DNA from: Prolixibacter bellariivorans ATCC BAA-1284
Lineage (GTDB): Bacteria; Bacteroidota; Bacteroidia; Bacteroidales; Prolixibacteraceae
Reading direction: 5' to 3'
DNA length: 64,000 nucleotides
NCBI RefSeq assembly: GCF_000621705.1
Contig: NZ_JHXO01000001.1
Span: forward strand, 310,001 to 374,000
The stretch's first letter is position 1; every line of letters starts with the position of its first letter. Position numbers and translations under genes: made by a program. Below are positions 9,277 to 18,059 of the stretch, piece by piece. The notes beneath the pieces are model-generated. The model was not told the origin of the DNA. It did no database searches and saw only the letters and a list, made by a program, of their open reading frames with translations.

Positions 9277-10098
9277 ATGAAAAAAACGGCAGTCTTACTG
9301 CTCTTGGTATGTTTGATGCAACAATCCTGCTCATCAAACGATGATGTGGGTACAAGAGAACAAGGGAATTTCTTTTTCAAAGACGATTTTGAATCTTTTG
9401 ATGAGAATATCTGGACCAAAGAAGTGCATGAAGCCGGATGGGTAAACCAGGAACTGCAAGCTTACGATGCAGCGCATGTTTCCGTGGGTACCGACGAAGG
9501 TAAATCAGTGCTGATTTTAACAGCCGAGCGTAAAGGCAATAAAATCTACTCCGGACGTGTAAATACCAAGGGGAAAAAGAACTTCAAATATAAAAAGATA
9601 GAGGCAAGTATTAAGCTTCCCAAAACCGCTAACGGACTTTGGCCGGCTTTCTGGATGATGGGAGACAACGGAAAGTCATGGCCGCAATGCGGAGAAATAG
9701 ATATTATGGAGATGGGCGAACGTAATGGAATTACCGAAGCTACAACCGAAACATTCCTGAACACAGCGATCCACTACGGAACTGATGCCGGCCCCGGACA
9801 TCAGCAAGAATACCAGGCTGCAAACGTCTCCCACAGTTTACAGGACGGCCAATACCATGTCTATACCTTAGACTGGAACGAAGATCGCCTGACAGTATCG
9901 GTTGATAATATAAAATTTCATTCGTTCGACATTAGCGAAACCAGCGGACGCTCTGCGTATTTCCACGACAATTTCTTCATCTTATTTAATCTTGCCGTAG
10001 GTGGTTCTTTTACCGGCATCTCCGACATAAACGAAATTACGGCTTTAAAAGACGGTGAAAAGGTGAACATGTATATTGACTGGGTGAAAATCTATTAA
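9277..10098 (+). CDS. GH16 endo-beta-glucanase lipoprotein (laminarinase / lichenase type)
   Basis: 273 aa from the ATG at 9277, chosen because it starts a clean lipoprotein signal (MKKTAVLLLLVCLMQQSCSS, lipid-attached Cys18); the frame is open back to 9199. The catalytic signature EIDIMEMGE gives nucleophile Glu140, Asp142 and acid/base Glu145. Aromatic residues typical of the GH16 cleft (WPAFWMMG, GHQQEY) are present. It should cut beta-1,3- or mixed-linkage beta-1,3/1,4-glucan at the cell surface. First gene of the PUL operon, 17 bases before susC. Exact linkage specificity cannot be read from sequence alone. Confidence 0.92.
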   Translation: MKKTAVLLLLVCLMQQSCSSNDDVGTREQGNFFFKDDFESFDENIWTKEVHEAGWVNQELQAYDAAHVSVGTDEGKSVLILTAERKGNKIYSGRVNTKGKKNFKYKKIEASIKLPKTANGLWPAFWMMGDNGKSWPQCGEIDIMEMGERNGITEATTETFLNTAIHYGTDAGPGHQQEYQAANVSHSLQDGQYHVYTLDWNEDRLTVSVDNIKFHSFDISETSGRSAYFHDNFFILFNLAVGGSFTGISDINEITALKDGEKVNMYIDWVKIY

Positions 10099-10115
10099 TC
10101 TTAACTATAAATCCT

Positions 10116-13100
10116 ATGAAAATAAAAGCTAACAAATACATTTTGTTTTGCGGACTATTAGCTGTCTGCCTGTTTGGAAGCGTATTCCAAATGAAAGCGG
10201 CAGGATTAAATGATTCCGCTACAGAACAACAAGAACTCAAAGCTACAGGAGTGGTGAGGGATGCTCATGGCACCATCATTGGAGCAACTGTTGTTGAGAA
10301 AGGAAATCTCAGCAATGGGACGATAACCAATGAAGAAGGTAAGTTCAGCCTAAGTGTCCGTCCGGGAGCCACTCTTATCATTAGTTATATCGGTTATAAA
10401 AGCCAGGAAGTAGCGGTCGGTCAGGCTCCGCTGGATATTGTTTTAGAAGAAGACAGCAAAATGGTTGACGACGTGGTTGTTACTGCTCTGGGGATCAAAA
10501 GGGAACGCAAAGCACTGGGCTATAACGTGGCCGAAGTAAATGGCGACGCCTTTACAAAGGCCAAGGAAACCAATGTCATTAATTCAATGGCAGGTCGCGT
10601 GCCCGGGCTGATCGTGAGTCAAACCGCAGGCGGTCCATCTGGATCCACCCGTGTTCTCCTGCGCGGTAACACCGAAATGACCGGGAATAATCAGCCTTTG
10701 TATGTGATCGATGGCGTTCCCCTCGACAACACCAATTACGGCAGTGCCGGTACATCTGGTGGTTTCGACCTTGGCGATGGTATTTCAGGCATCAACCCCG
10801 ATGATATCGAAAACATATCTGTACTTAAAGGTCCTGCTGCATCCGCTCTTTATGGCAGCCGTGCCAGCCATGGTGTCATCCTGATTACCACCAAAAAAGC
10901 CGAAGGCAAGAACAGTTTCGATGTCGAATACAACGGAACGATGACTTTTGATACGCAACTTGCCAAATGGAACGACATACAACAGGTCTATGGTATGGGC
11001 AGCAACGGAACCTATAGTATCGATGCTGTATCCAATACCAATAAAAGTTGGGGTGCGAAAGCTGATGGAAGCAACTCACTGAAATACTTTGACGGCGTAG
11101 AGCGGCCTTACCTCATTATTCCTAACAATACCTCGGGCTTTTTCCGTACAGGTTTTACAGCCACTAATAGTGCCATCATCAGCTCAACCAGTGGTAATAA
11201 CGGCGTGCGCTTCACTTATACCGACATGCGCAACAAAGACATTGTTCCGAAAACCCATATGAGCCGTAACATCTTTAACCTGCGTGCGAATACTTCGCTG
11301 GACAAGGTGGATTTTGATTTCAATGTTAACTACACGCGAGAGGCCGTAAGAAATCGTCCCGCGCTAGGCGATAGCAAGTCGAACATTGGTAAAAACCTGA
11401 TGACACTGGCCACCACCTATGACCAACGATGGCTAAAAACCTACCAGGATGAAAATGGCGAGTATGCCAACTGGAATGGCATGGATCCCTACAATGTGAA
11501 TCCCTATTGGGATGTCTATAAAAATACCAACGACTCGAAGAAAGATCAATTTCGCTTCAGCGGAAAGGCTGCCTGGAATATCAATAAGCATATGAAGTTA
11601 CAGGGAACAGCGGGCGCCGAACTCAACTGGTTTACTTTCGAAGACTATAAAGCCCCTACCACGCCAGGTTTTGAAGCAGGACGCCTTCAAAACAGTTCTT
11701 TTCAAAACCGGATGTATAATTTTGAGCTACTCGCCCTTTACAACAATAGCTGGGGAGATTTCGACCTTAATGGTACCCTCGGAGGTAATGTGTACAAGGT
11801 GGATAACAAAACCACTGTCACCACTGCTCAGGATATGCAAATTCGTGACGTAGTAGCATTGATGAGCTTTAATGAAATCAGCGTAGAGCCAAGTAGTTAC
11901 CGCAAGCAAATCAACTCGGTCTATGGTGCTGCCAATCTGGGTTGGAAACACATGCTCTATTTGGATGCCACGCTGCGCGGCGACCAGTCATCGACCCTTC
12001 CTACCAGCAACAACATCTATGTCTATCCCTCTTTTTCAGGCAGCTTTGTGTTCTCCGAACTCGCTCAGTTAAAGAAAATCATGCCTTACGGAAAGCTCCG
12101 TATGTCGTGGGCCCAGGTAGGTAGCGATACTGACCCCTACCAGTTAGGGCTGGTATATACCAAGTCTAAATTTACTTATCCAGGCTACACCATCGGCTAT
12201 ATCAACAACAACACGATTCCAAACAAGGACTTAAAACCGACAAAAACAAACTCTTTTGAGATAGGTCTGGATACAAAGTTTCTAAATAATCGGGTTGGCG
12301 TTGATTTTACCTACTATACACAGACCAGCAAAAACCAGATTATGGGAATGGCCAATTCCTGGACATCAGGCTACAACTACCGACTGATCAATGCCGGCGA
12401 AATTGAGAATAAAGGTGTAGAAATAGCCCTCAATACACGTCCCATTGAAACCAAAGACTTCTCCTGGGATTTAAATCTGAACTTCGCGAAGAATAGCAAC
12501 AAAGTAAAAAGGCTCGTCGACAATATGGATATGTTTGAATTGGAAAAAGCTCCTTGGCTCGATGTTCAGGTGGCTGCCAAGGTCGGCGAGGATTTTGGTT
12601 CGATTGTAGGACCTGACTTTAAATACAATGACAATGGAGATATACTCATCGATCCGCAGACTGGATTGCCTCAATATGACAAGAGCAATCATGTGCTGGG
12701 GAATGCATCTTGGGACTGGACCGGAGGTGCAACTACGACCTTGACTTACAAAAGGCTGTCGCTGTCTGCCGTCTTTGATGTAAAAGTGGGAGCAGACCTC
12801 TACTCCATGTCTGCCCGTGCGTCTTATGAATCGGGCAAGAGCAAAAAAACACTTGCCGGACGTGAAGGATGGTACCAATCCGAAGAACAACGTCAGGCTG
12901 CCGGCATCGCCAAAGGCTCTTCCGATTGGACTCCAACTGGAGGGTTTATCGCTCCCGGCGTAATTGACAATGGCGACGGCACTTATCGTCCCAATGACAT
13001 TTATATCAACCCCGAGGATTACTGGATGAGTGTAAGCCGCAATGCGCCGTCAATGTTTGTTTTTGACAACTCGTATGTGAAATTACGCGAATTAACGCTG

Positions 13101-13307
13101 AGTTATAGTGTTCCAAAATACTTGTTGAGAAATGTTGTAAAAAGTCTCAATCTCTCATTTGTTGCACGTAACCCATTTATCATATGGAAAAACATTCCGA
13201 ACATCGATCCGGATTCCAATTACAACAACACGACTGGTATGGGCTTAGAGTATGGCTCATTACCATCGCGTAGAAACTATGGGTTCAATGTAAATGTTAA
13301 ATTCTAA
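10116..13307 (+). CDS. SusC-like TonB-dependent outer-membrane transporter
   Basis: 1063 aa. Signal peptide, an N-terminal carboxypeptidase-D-like domain (about 40-120, ATGVVRDAHGTIIGATVVEK), a plug domain (about 125-245, with VLLRGNTEMTGNNQPLYVID and GPAASALYGSRASHGVI) and a beta-barrel ending in the aromatic-terminated NVNVKF. It imports oligosaccharides produced by the GH16 enzyme, using TonB energy and forming a lidded complex with the next gene's SusD protein. The plug motif and length are typical of the family. Confidence 0.95.
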   Translation: MKIKANKYILFCGLLAVCLFGSVFQMKAAGLNDSATEQQELKATGVVRDAHGTIIGATVVEKGNLSNGTITNEEGKFSLSVRPGATLIISYIGYKSQEVAVGQAPLDIVLEEDSKMVDDVVVTALGIKRERKALGYNVAEVNGDAFTKAKETNVINSMAGRVPGLIVSQTAGGPSGSTRVLLRGNTEMTGNNQPLYVIDGVPLDNTNYGSAGTSGGFDLGDGISGINPDDIENISVLKGPAASALYGSRASHGVILITTKKAEGKNSFDVEYNGTMTFDTQLAKWNDIQQVYGMGSNGTYSIDAVSNTNKSWGAKADGSNSLKYFDGVERPYLIIPNNTSGFFRTGFTATNSAIISSTSGNNGVRFTYTDMRNKDIVPKTHMSRNIFNLRANTSLDKVDFDFNVNYTREAVRNRPALGDSKSNIGKNLMTLATTYDQRWLKTYQDENGEYANWNGMDPYNVNPYWDVYKNTNDSKKDQFRFSGKAAWNINKHMKLQGTAGAELNWFTFEDYKAPTTPGFEAGRLQNSSFQNRMYNFELLALYNNSWGDFDLNGTLGGNVYKVDNKTTVTTAQDMQIRDVVALMSFNEISVEPSSYRKQINSVYGAANLGWKHMLYLDATLRGDQSSTLPTSNNIYVYPSFSGSFVFSELAQLKKIMPYGKLRMSWAQVGSDTDPYQLGLVYTKSKFTYPGYTIGYINNNTIPNKDLKPTKTNSFEIGLDTKFLNNRVGVDFTYYTQTSKNQIMGMANSWTSGYNYRLINAGEIENKGVEIALNTRPIETKDFSWDLNLNFAKNSNKVKRLVDNMDMFELEKAPWLDVQVAAKVGEDFGSIVGPDFKYNDNGDILIDPQTGLPQYDKSNHVLGNASWDWTGGATTTLTYKRLSLSAVFDVKVGADLYSMSARASYESGKSKKTLAGREGWYQSEEQRQAAGIAKGSSDWTPTGGFIAPGVIDNGDGTYRPNDIYINPEDYWMSVSRNAPSMFVFDNSYVKLRELTLSYSVPKYLLRNVVKSLNLSFVARNPFIIWKNIPNIDPDSNYNNTTGMGLEYGSLPSRRNYGFNVNVKF

Positions 13308-13348
13308 ATGAATTTAAAGTTTAATTCATTCACAAAGAATATAATACA

Positions 13349-15019
13349 ATGAAATACAATCTATCCTATATTGTTATAATGTTGGTGACCTCTGTGCTGT
13401 TCTTTACTGCTTGCAGTGATAAGTACATGGAAGACATGAACACCGACCCCTCGAAGGCTGCCTCTATTGACCCCAATGCCCAACTTACTACTGCACAGTT
13501 GCAAACTTATGGCGACTTGGGTATGGTCGAGATCTATCGCAACTATCTCTACGCATTCAATCAACAGCTAATGGGATGTTGGAATACCACAAATTATGGA
13601 GGACGTCACACACAAGATAATAGTGAGATGAGCCGTATCTGGACATCGTTTTATCCAATGGCCATCAAAAACATCACGGATGCGGAATACCAGACTGCTA
13701 ACGATTCCCTAAAGGTGAATATTAATTCAGCCTTGCGTATATACAGAGTCTATCTCATGTCTATTATCACGGACATTTATGGTGATGCACCTTACAGCGA
13801 AGCTGGCAAGGGTTTTCTCGAAGGAAAGTTCAATCCCCGTTATGATACGCAGGAAGAAATATACAATGATTTCTTTCTGGAGTTAAGTACTGCTGTTGCA
13901 AACTTTGACGCCAGCAAAGACAGAATTACGGGTGACGTTATTTATAAAGGAGACATCGCAAAATGGAAGAAACTGGGCAATTCTCTTCGTCTGCGCTTTG
14001 CTATGCGAATCTCCGATGTCGCACCGCAAAAAGCTCAGGAAGAGTTTGAAAAAGCACTGCAAGCTGATGGCGGAATCCTGGAGAACGCCAGCGACGATGC
14101 ACTTATCAAATACATGGATATTTCGTTCAGCTTTGGACAGGAAGCTTATTCCGATTATCGGGGTAATGCCTTATCGCAGTTACTCTTCGGTAATGACCCT
14201 GCCAATAATCCCAGCTATCTCTGTTCTACCTTGTACAATGAACTTTATAACACGGGTGACCCCCGTACTTTCAGAATCGCTCGCTTCTATTACGATGGGC
14301 TTATGAGTGCCACAAGTCCTGACAACCGTATTGACTTAACTGACGAGATAATCGCCAAAGGTATCCAAACTAACCCCCGTGATCCGGGAGCTTTCTCCTG
14401 GGAACCGTGGCCTACTGGTTACGACAGCGATATATTGAAGGAACTTGCCAAGACCAATCCTTCAATCAACCCCAGTGTAGCTCGCGAAACCGAACCCAAA
14501 CTGGCCAATAATTTTCTCAAAGGTGATAATCCCGGGGTCGTGATAACTTCGGCAGAGGTGAAATTTCTGTTAGCGGAAGCCAAATTAAAAGGATGGAATG
14601 TTGGGGATGCCTCTGTTAATGACCTGTATATTCAAGGAGTACGGGCATCTATGGATTTTCTGACCGATAATTATAATTGTGAGGCTGTATCCGACGACGA
14701 ATTCAATACGTTCATTCCGAATATCAGCATAGGATACACCGACGAGCAGAAAAAGAAAGCGATTAACACACAAGCGTGGATTCTCCATCTCACCAACCCG
14801 GCCGAGTGCTGGGCCAACGTTCGCCGCTCAGGCTATCCCGCGCTTAAATCTCCTGCTGATTACGGCTTCGGCCAGTTCCTCACCGGAGGTACTGAAATCC
14901 CGGTACGCCTTTGCTATCCGGTACTCGAATCGTCATACAACAAAGCAAATTATGATGACGCATTGAACCGAATGGGTGGTAATGATAGCTGGCACACACG
15001 CGTATGGTGGAATAAATAA
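13349..15019 (+). CDS. SusD/RagB-like surface glycan-binding lipoprotein
   Basis: 556 aa. Lipoprotein signal with lipobox FFTACSDKYM (Cys near 22). The helical TPR-like layout and sequence blocks (DIYGDAPYSEA, GDIAKWKKLGNSLRLRFAMR, GGTEIPVRLCYPVLE) place it in the SusD-like_2 branch. It forms the lid of the SusC transporter and binds the glycan at the cell surface. It follows susC by 41 bases in the same operon. Confidence 0.95.
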   Translation: MKYNLSYIVIMLVTSVLFFTACSDKYMEDMNTDPSKAASIDPNAQLTTAQLQTYGDLGMVEIYRNYLYAFNQQLMGCWNTTNYGGRHTQDNSEMSRIWTSFYPMAIKNITDAEYQTANDSLKVNINSALRIYRVYLMSIITDIYGDAPYSEAGKGFLEGKFNPRYDTQEEIYNDFFLELSTAVANFDASKDRITGDVIYKGDIAKWKKLGNSLRLRFAMRISDVAPQKAQEEFEKALQADGGILENASDDALIKYMDISFSFGQEAYSDYRGNALSQLLFGNDPANNPSYLCSTLYNELYNTGDPRTFRIARFYYDGLMSATSPDNRIDLTDEIIAKGIQTNPRDPGAFSWEPWPTGYDSDILKELAKTNPSINPSVARETEPKLANNFLKGDNPGVVITSAEVKFLLAEAKLKGWNVGDASVNDLYIQGVRASMDFLTDNYNCEAVSDDEFNTFIPNISIGYTDEQKKKAINTQAWILHLTNPAECWANVRRSGYPALKSPADYGFGQFLTGGTEIPVRLCYPVLESSYNKANYDDALNRMGGNDSWHTRVWWNK

Positions 15020-15055
15020 TTACGGAATAAGAATAAAGAAGTAAATAGAAGAAAT

Positions 15056-16312
15056 ATGAAAACGATATATTTTATACTACTTGCTGTACTTGTTGCGAGT
15101 TTTACGTTCACAGCGTGCAACAACGAAGATCCGTTCTCAACAGCTACCGCCGGTGACTACCCGCGGATACTCGACCCCGTTTTCCCGGATCGCGTAAACG
15201 GAGAACTGCCTGTCATCGCCAATATAAGCAGGGATGCCAACCTCACAATGGAACTGACAGTCACTCCGGCCGATTATACCACTATTTCATGGCAGATCGA
15301 CGGAACTGAAGTACAAACCGGAACGATGCTTGATATCAGTCTCAAAGCAGGTACATACAATTTTAAAGTAACCGTTTCAACTGAAGCCGGTAAATCGACC
15401 TATCGCGAGGGTATTGTACAAATAAATCCGTTACCGGATGACCCTTGGGCAACAGAAATAGGCTTCGAGCGTATCATTGCGCCGGGTATAAATGCTCGAC
15501 TTTATGGCAATAATCTCAGCAACGTAAAGAGCATTATCATCGATGGAACAACCATCACCAATATCGTTTACGTCGATTCAGAAGACAATGCCTATATCGA
15601 ATATGAAGTTCCTGCCGACCTGGCCGAAGGTGAGCATCGCGTAATACTGGTAGACAATGACAATAACGAGTATGGTGGCAACGTCGTCAAAGTCACACAC
15701 ACGGCGCTTATCACTGCAGGAGCCGACCGGACCAATGCGAATAGAGAATGGGTAATGACCGGTATCAATCTCGACCAGATTGCTTCACTGACATTCGCAG
15801 GACAAACTATCACCGAGTTCACACGGCAATCGCCCACGGAAATCGCACTTACCTGTCCCCAATTGGAAGACGGGGAATATAAACTGACAGGTAGTACAAA
15901 AAGCGGAACAGACTTACAGTTCTATCGTGATAAGGACGTCTTTACCGAACAGACAGTCACTGTCTCTTCAACCACAGTGCTCTGGCAAGGACACCATTAC
16001 GTATCGTGGGATCTTCCGGACGATAGTCCGAACAAAACTTTTAACTTGATTGGCAGCGATGTGTTTGCCACGTTAAAAGCCGGTGCAGTCCTGAGTATTC
16101 ACTATTCAGTAGCCCCCGAAGACGATTATCATCAGTTACGGACCACTACCGGCTGGTGGAATGATTTACCAGGCACTTCTGTAATCGAATTCTCGGAAGA
16201 CGGTGTGAAGGAGGTACAGCTAACACAAGAGGTCCTAAATAAAATTCAGGATGAAGCCGGATTTCTTTGTGTAGGGCATGGCTACTATGTGGATATGGTA
16301 ACCGTACAGTAA
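15056..16312 (+). CDS. SusE-position surface glycan-binding lipoprotein with Ig/IPT-like domains
   Basis: 418 aa. Lipoprotein signal (lipobox TFTACNNED, Cys about 21). A PKD/Ig-like domain (about 50-125, TISWQIDGTEVQTGTMLDIS) is followed by IPT-like beta-sandwiches (about 135-290, ARLYGNNLSNVKSIIIDG and MTGINLDQIASLTFAGQT) and a C-terminal domain rich in Trp, His and Tyr likely to contact glycan. Its place after susD and its modular build match SGBP-B proteins of beta-glucan PULs. Last gene of the operon; a strong terminator follows. Confidence 0.85.
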   Translation: MKTIYFILLAVLVASFTFTACNNEDPFSTATAGDYPRILDPVFPDRVNGELPVIANISRDANLTMELTVTPADYTTISWQIDGTEVQTGTMLDISLKAGTYNFKVTVSTEAGKSTYREGIVQINPLPDDPWATEIGFERIIAPGINARLYGNNLSNVKSIIIDGTTITNIVYVDSEDNAYIEYEVPADLAEGEHRVILVDNDNNEYGGNVVKVTHTALITAGADRTNANREWVMTGINLDQIASLTFAGQTITEFTRQSPTEIALTCPQLEDGEYKLTGSTKSGTDLQFYRDKDVFTEQTVTVSSTTVLWQGHHYVSWDLPDDSPNKTFNLIGSDVFATLKAGAVLSIHYSVAPEDDYHQLRTTTGWWNDLPGTSVIEFSEDGVKEVQLTQEVLNKIQDEAGFLCVGHGYYVDMVTVQ

Positions 16313-16384
16313 TAAGCGCCAGGAAGACTTAATCATTGGATTATAACACTGAAGAGAGTACTACTAATTTTATCATCGAATATT

Positions 16385-16415
16385 AAGGCTGCCTGCGTAA
16401 TGCAGGCAGCCTTTC
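16385..16415 (+). terminator. Terminator of the PUL operon
   Basis: A 12-bp perfect GC-rich stem (16385-16396 with 16402-16413) closes a 5-base loop and ends in a short T-run. It lies 73 bases after the last PUL gene. Confidence 0.85.
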
Positions 16416-16482
16416 CTTCAATTGCGAAAGAGCCTCAGATAGAGCAGTAGGAATCTGTCAAACTTGTTGTAGCTGACCTGAA

Positions 16483-16524
16483 AATAAACAAGGCACTTCC
16501 ATCGCTGAAAGTGCCTTGTTTATT
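16483..16524 (-). terminator. Terminator of the tRNA transcript (inside the island edge)
   Basis: A 16-bp perfect stem (16483-16498 with 16509-16524) starts 5 bases beyond the tRNA discriminator base on the minus strand and ends in a T-rich run. If the PUL entered at the tRNA 3' end, this hairpin arrived with it and replaced the one at 4589-4615. Confidence 0.8.
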
Positions 16525-16528
16525 AATA

Positions 16529-16544
16529 GTGGGCCCAGCTGGGC
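16529..16544. repeat. Right direct repeat within the tRNA 3' end (candidate att site)
   Basis: Identical over 16 bases to 4620-4635. Here it is the 3' acceptor strand, the T-stem 3' strand and one more base each side of an intact tRNA gene. Confidence 0.7.
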
Positions 16545-16603
16545 TTGAACCAGCGACCTAATGATTATGAGTCATCCGCTCTAACCAACTGAGCTATGGG
16601 CCC
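16530..16603 (-). tRNA. tRNA with CAT anticodon (elongator Met or Ile2)
   Basis: 74 nt on the minus strand. All arms fold: 7-bp acceptor stem GGGCCCA/TGGGCCC, D-arm GCTC/GAGC, anticodon stem GATGA/TCATT with loop CTCATAA (anticodon CAT), variable AGGTC, T-arm GCTGG-TTCAAGC-CCAGC, discriminator A. CCA is not encoded. The G1:C72 pair argues against an initiator tRNA. Elongator Met and lysidine-modified Ile2 cannot be separated with confidence by eye. Confidence 0.93.
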
Positions 16604-16675
16604 GGAAATTCATTTAGAATTTCGGAATGCAATTTTAAGGATTTGTCCCGTATTTCACAAGCATTTTGTTTGTTT

Positions 16676-17422
16676 TTAGATTAACGCGATGGCTTTCGTT
16701 AAAAGGCTTGTAACATTTTGGACGTTCTGATTGAATACCTTCAGAATTTCTTCCCACGAAACGGGTGTTTCATCCGTTTTCCAACTGTCGTAATCAGTAG
16801 CCATGGCGACGGTGGCATAGGGTATGCCTAATTCATTGGCCAGAATGACTTCCGGCGCTATGGACATGTTGATAATATCCGCTCCCCAGATTTGAAACAT
16901 TTTGGATTCAGCACGTGTCGAAAAACGGGGTCCCTCAATGGTTATCACCGTCCCTCCGTCATGTGCTTTGATATCAAGTTTTCCGGCGCTTTGCAACAAG
17001 CGGGCGCGTAAATCTTCGTCAAAAGGATCGGCCATTGGCGTATGTTTCATTTTGCCAGGTTTGAATTTCTCGAAGAACGTGACCGGACGTCTCCGGGTAA
17101 AATCGATGAACTGATTAGGCACCACCAACTCGCCTCTTTTTATCTCTTCTCTCAAACTGCCACAGGCGGTGGTTGATAAAATGTGTGTGCAGCCCAGTTC
17201 CTTAATGGCCCATATATTAGCCCGGTTATTCACCTGGGTCGGAGGGATGGTGTGTTCGCGCCCGTGTCGTGACAGGATAACCACATCCACTCCGTTTATT
17301 TTTCCGGTGAGAAAATCAGAGCTGGGTTCACCGTAAGGAGTTTCCACATCAATTCGTTTCGAGTCTTCCAAAATATCAGGATTTTCGAGTCCTGAACCAC
17401 CAATTATGGCAATGTACTTCAT
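16676..17422 (-). CDS. mtnP: S-methyl-5'-thioadenosine phosphorylase
   Basis: 248 aa. Converts 5'-methylthioadenosine and phosphate to adenine and 5-methylthioribose-1-phosphate in the cytosol; related enzymes also take 5'-deoxyadenosine. Visible family motifs are IIGGSGLENP at the N-terminus, SRHGREHTIPP, STTACGSLREE, EGPRFSTRAES and NMSIAPEVILANELG. The base-site motif TDYDSW marks methylthioadenosine phosphorylases rather than guanosine-type phosphorylases. It is the last of three genes running mtnA, aldolase, mtnP on the minus strand, 37 bases after the aldolase. Confidence 0.9.
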   Translation of the reverse strand: MKYIAIIGGSGLENPDILEDSKRIDVETPYGEPSSDFLTGKINGVDVVILSRHGREHTIPPTQVNNRANIWAIKELGCTHILSTTACGSLREEIKRGELVVPNQFIDFTRRRPVTFFEKFKPGKMKHTPMADPFDEDLRARLLQSAGKLDIKAHDGGTVITIEGPRFSTRAESKMFQIWGADIINMSIAPEVILANELGIPYATVAMATDYDSWKTDETPVSWEEILKVFNQNVQNVTSLLTKAIALI

Positions 17423-17459
17423 CTGTTTGCTTCCGTTTTTTTATTTCTGTTTTATAAAG

Positions 17460-18059
17460 TTATTCAAGAGTAAGGAGAATTCCACAAGCCTCCTCCAGCG
17501 ATTTTCCAAATGCCAGCATTCCTTCCCGGTGCCCACCCATGATGAGAATTCCTTTTTCCCGGTTCTCCGGAACAGCTAGAAGCCTTGAGATTTCCATTGC
17601 CATTTCGGGTGTTCCGTAAGCTGTCGTTTCAGCTGTTGTCGGCAGCACATTTTTCCATTTCTCCCATCGCTTAATATCATGTACATGAACCACCGCATTC
17701 ACTTCCCGCAAGGTCTGGTAAACGATGGCATGTGATAGCGACTCGCTGGAAGCCCTGACTTGTCCGGTGCACCAGACTTCATTGGTATCAATTCGAAACG
17801 AATCGACCCGGGCGTAATGTTCCATAGTGGTTTCTACCAATTGGCCGGTAGCCGAACCTGTAACGATGAATTGATTATCCTTGTTTAGCCGGACGGAAAT
17901 ATTGCCAAAGCCAATCCCATCGGGATAAATGCCAATTAGCTGTTGCTGATAAAGTTTGCTTCGCCAATGGTTTAGTTGCTCTATTGCCTTCGGCGGAAAA
18001 TTCACTGTTTGCTGATTCCAGTGACAGTTGAATTTGATATATCCCTCTTCCTGTGACAT
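17460..18059 (-). CDS. Class II aldolase/adducin-family protein in the mtnA-mtnP cluster
   Basis: 199 aa. The class II aldolase metal site is recognisable: HVHDIKRW supplies two histidines, GGHREGML a third, and SSESLSHAIVYQ the usual acidic residue. GNISVR near residue 55 matches the phosphate-binding loop. Two readings fit: methylthioribulose-1-phosphate dehydratase (MtnB), or the aldolase of the DHAP shunt that splits the 1-phosphate to DHAP plus an aldehyde. No later methionine-salvage genes are nearby, which leans toward the aldolase. Its start abuts the mtnA stop exactly, so translation is probably coupled. Confidence 0.8.
   Translation of the reverse strand: MSQEEGYIKFNCHWNQQTVNFPPKAIEQLNHWRSKLYQQQLIGIYPDGIGFGNISVRLNKDNQFIVTGSATGQLVETTMEHYARVDSFRIDTNEVWCTGQVRASSESLSHAIVYQTLREVNAVVHVHDIKRWEKWKNVLPTTAETTAYGTPEMAMEISRLLAVPENREKGILIMGGHREGMLAFGKSLEEACGILLTLE

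Larger units (their letters stand above)
4620..16544. mobile_element. Candidate genomic island: PUL integrated at a tRNA 3' end
   Basis: About 11.9 kb bounded by a 16-bp direct repeat that is the 3' end of the tRNA-CAT gene at 16530-16603. The intact tRNA is at the right end and the displaced 3' fragment at the left, and each copy is followed, 4-5 bases away, by its own terminator hairpin. The content is one coherent catabolic unit: HTCS, GH16, SusC, SusD and glycan-binding lipoprotein. This is the classic signature of site-specific integration at a tRNA. No integrase or mobilisation gene is inside, so it would be immobile now or have been moved in trans. The boundaries are observed; mobility is inferred. 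Confidence 0.55.
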
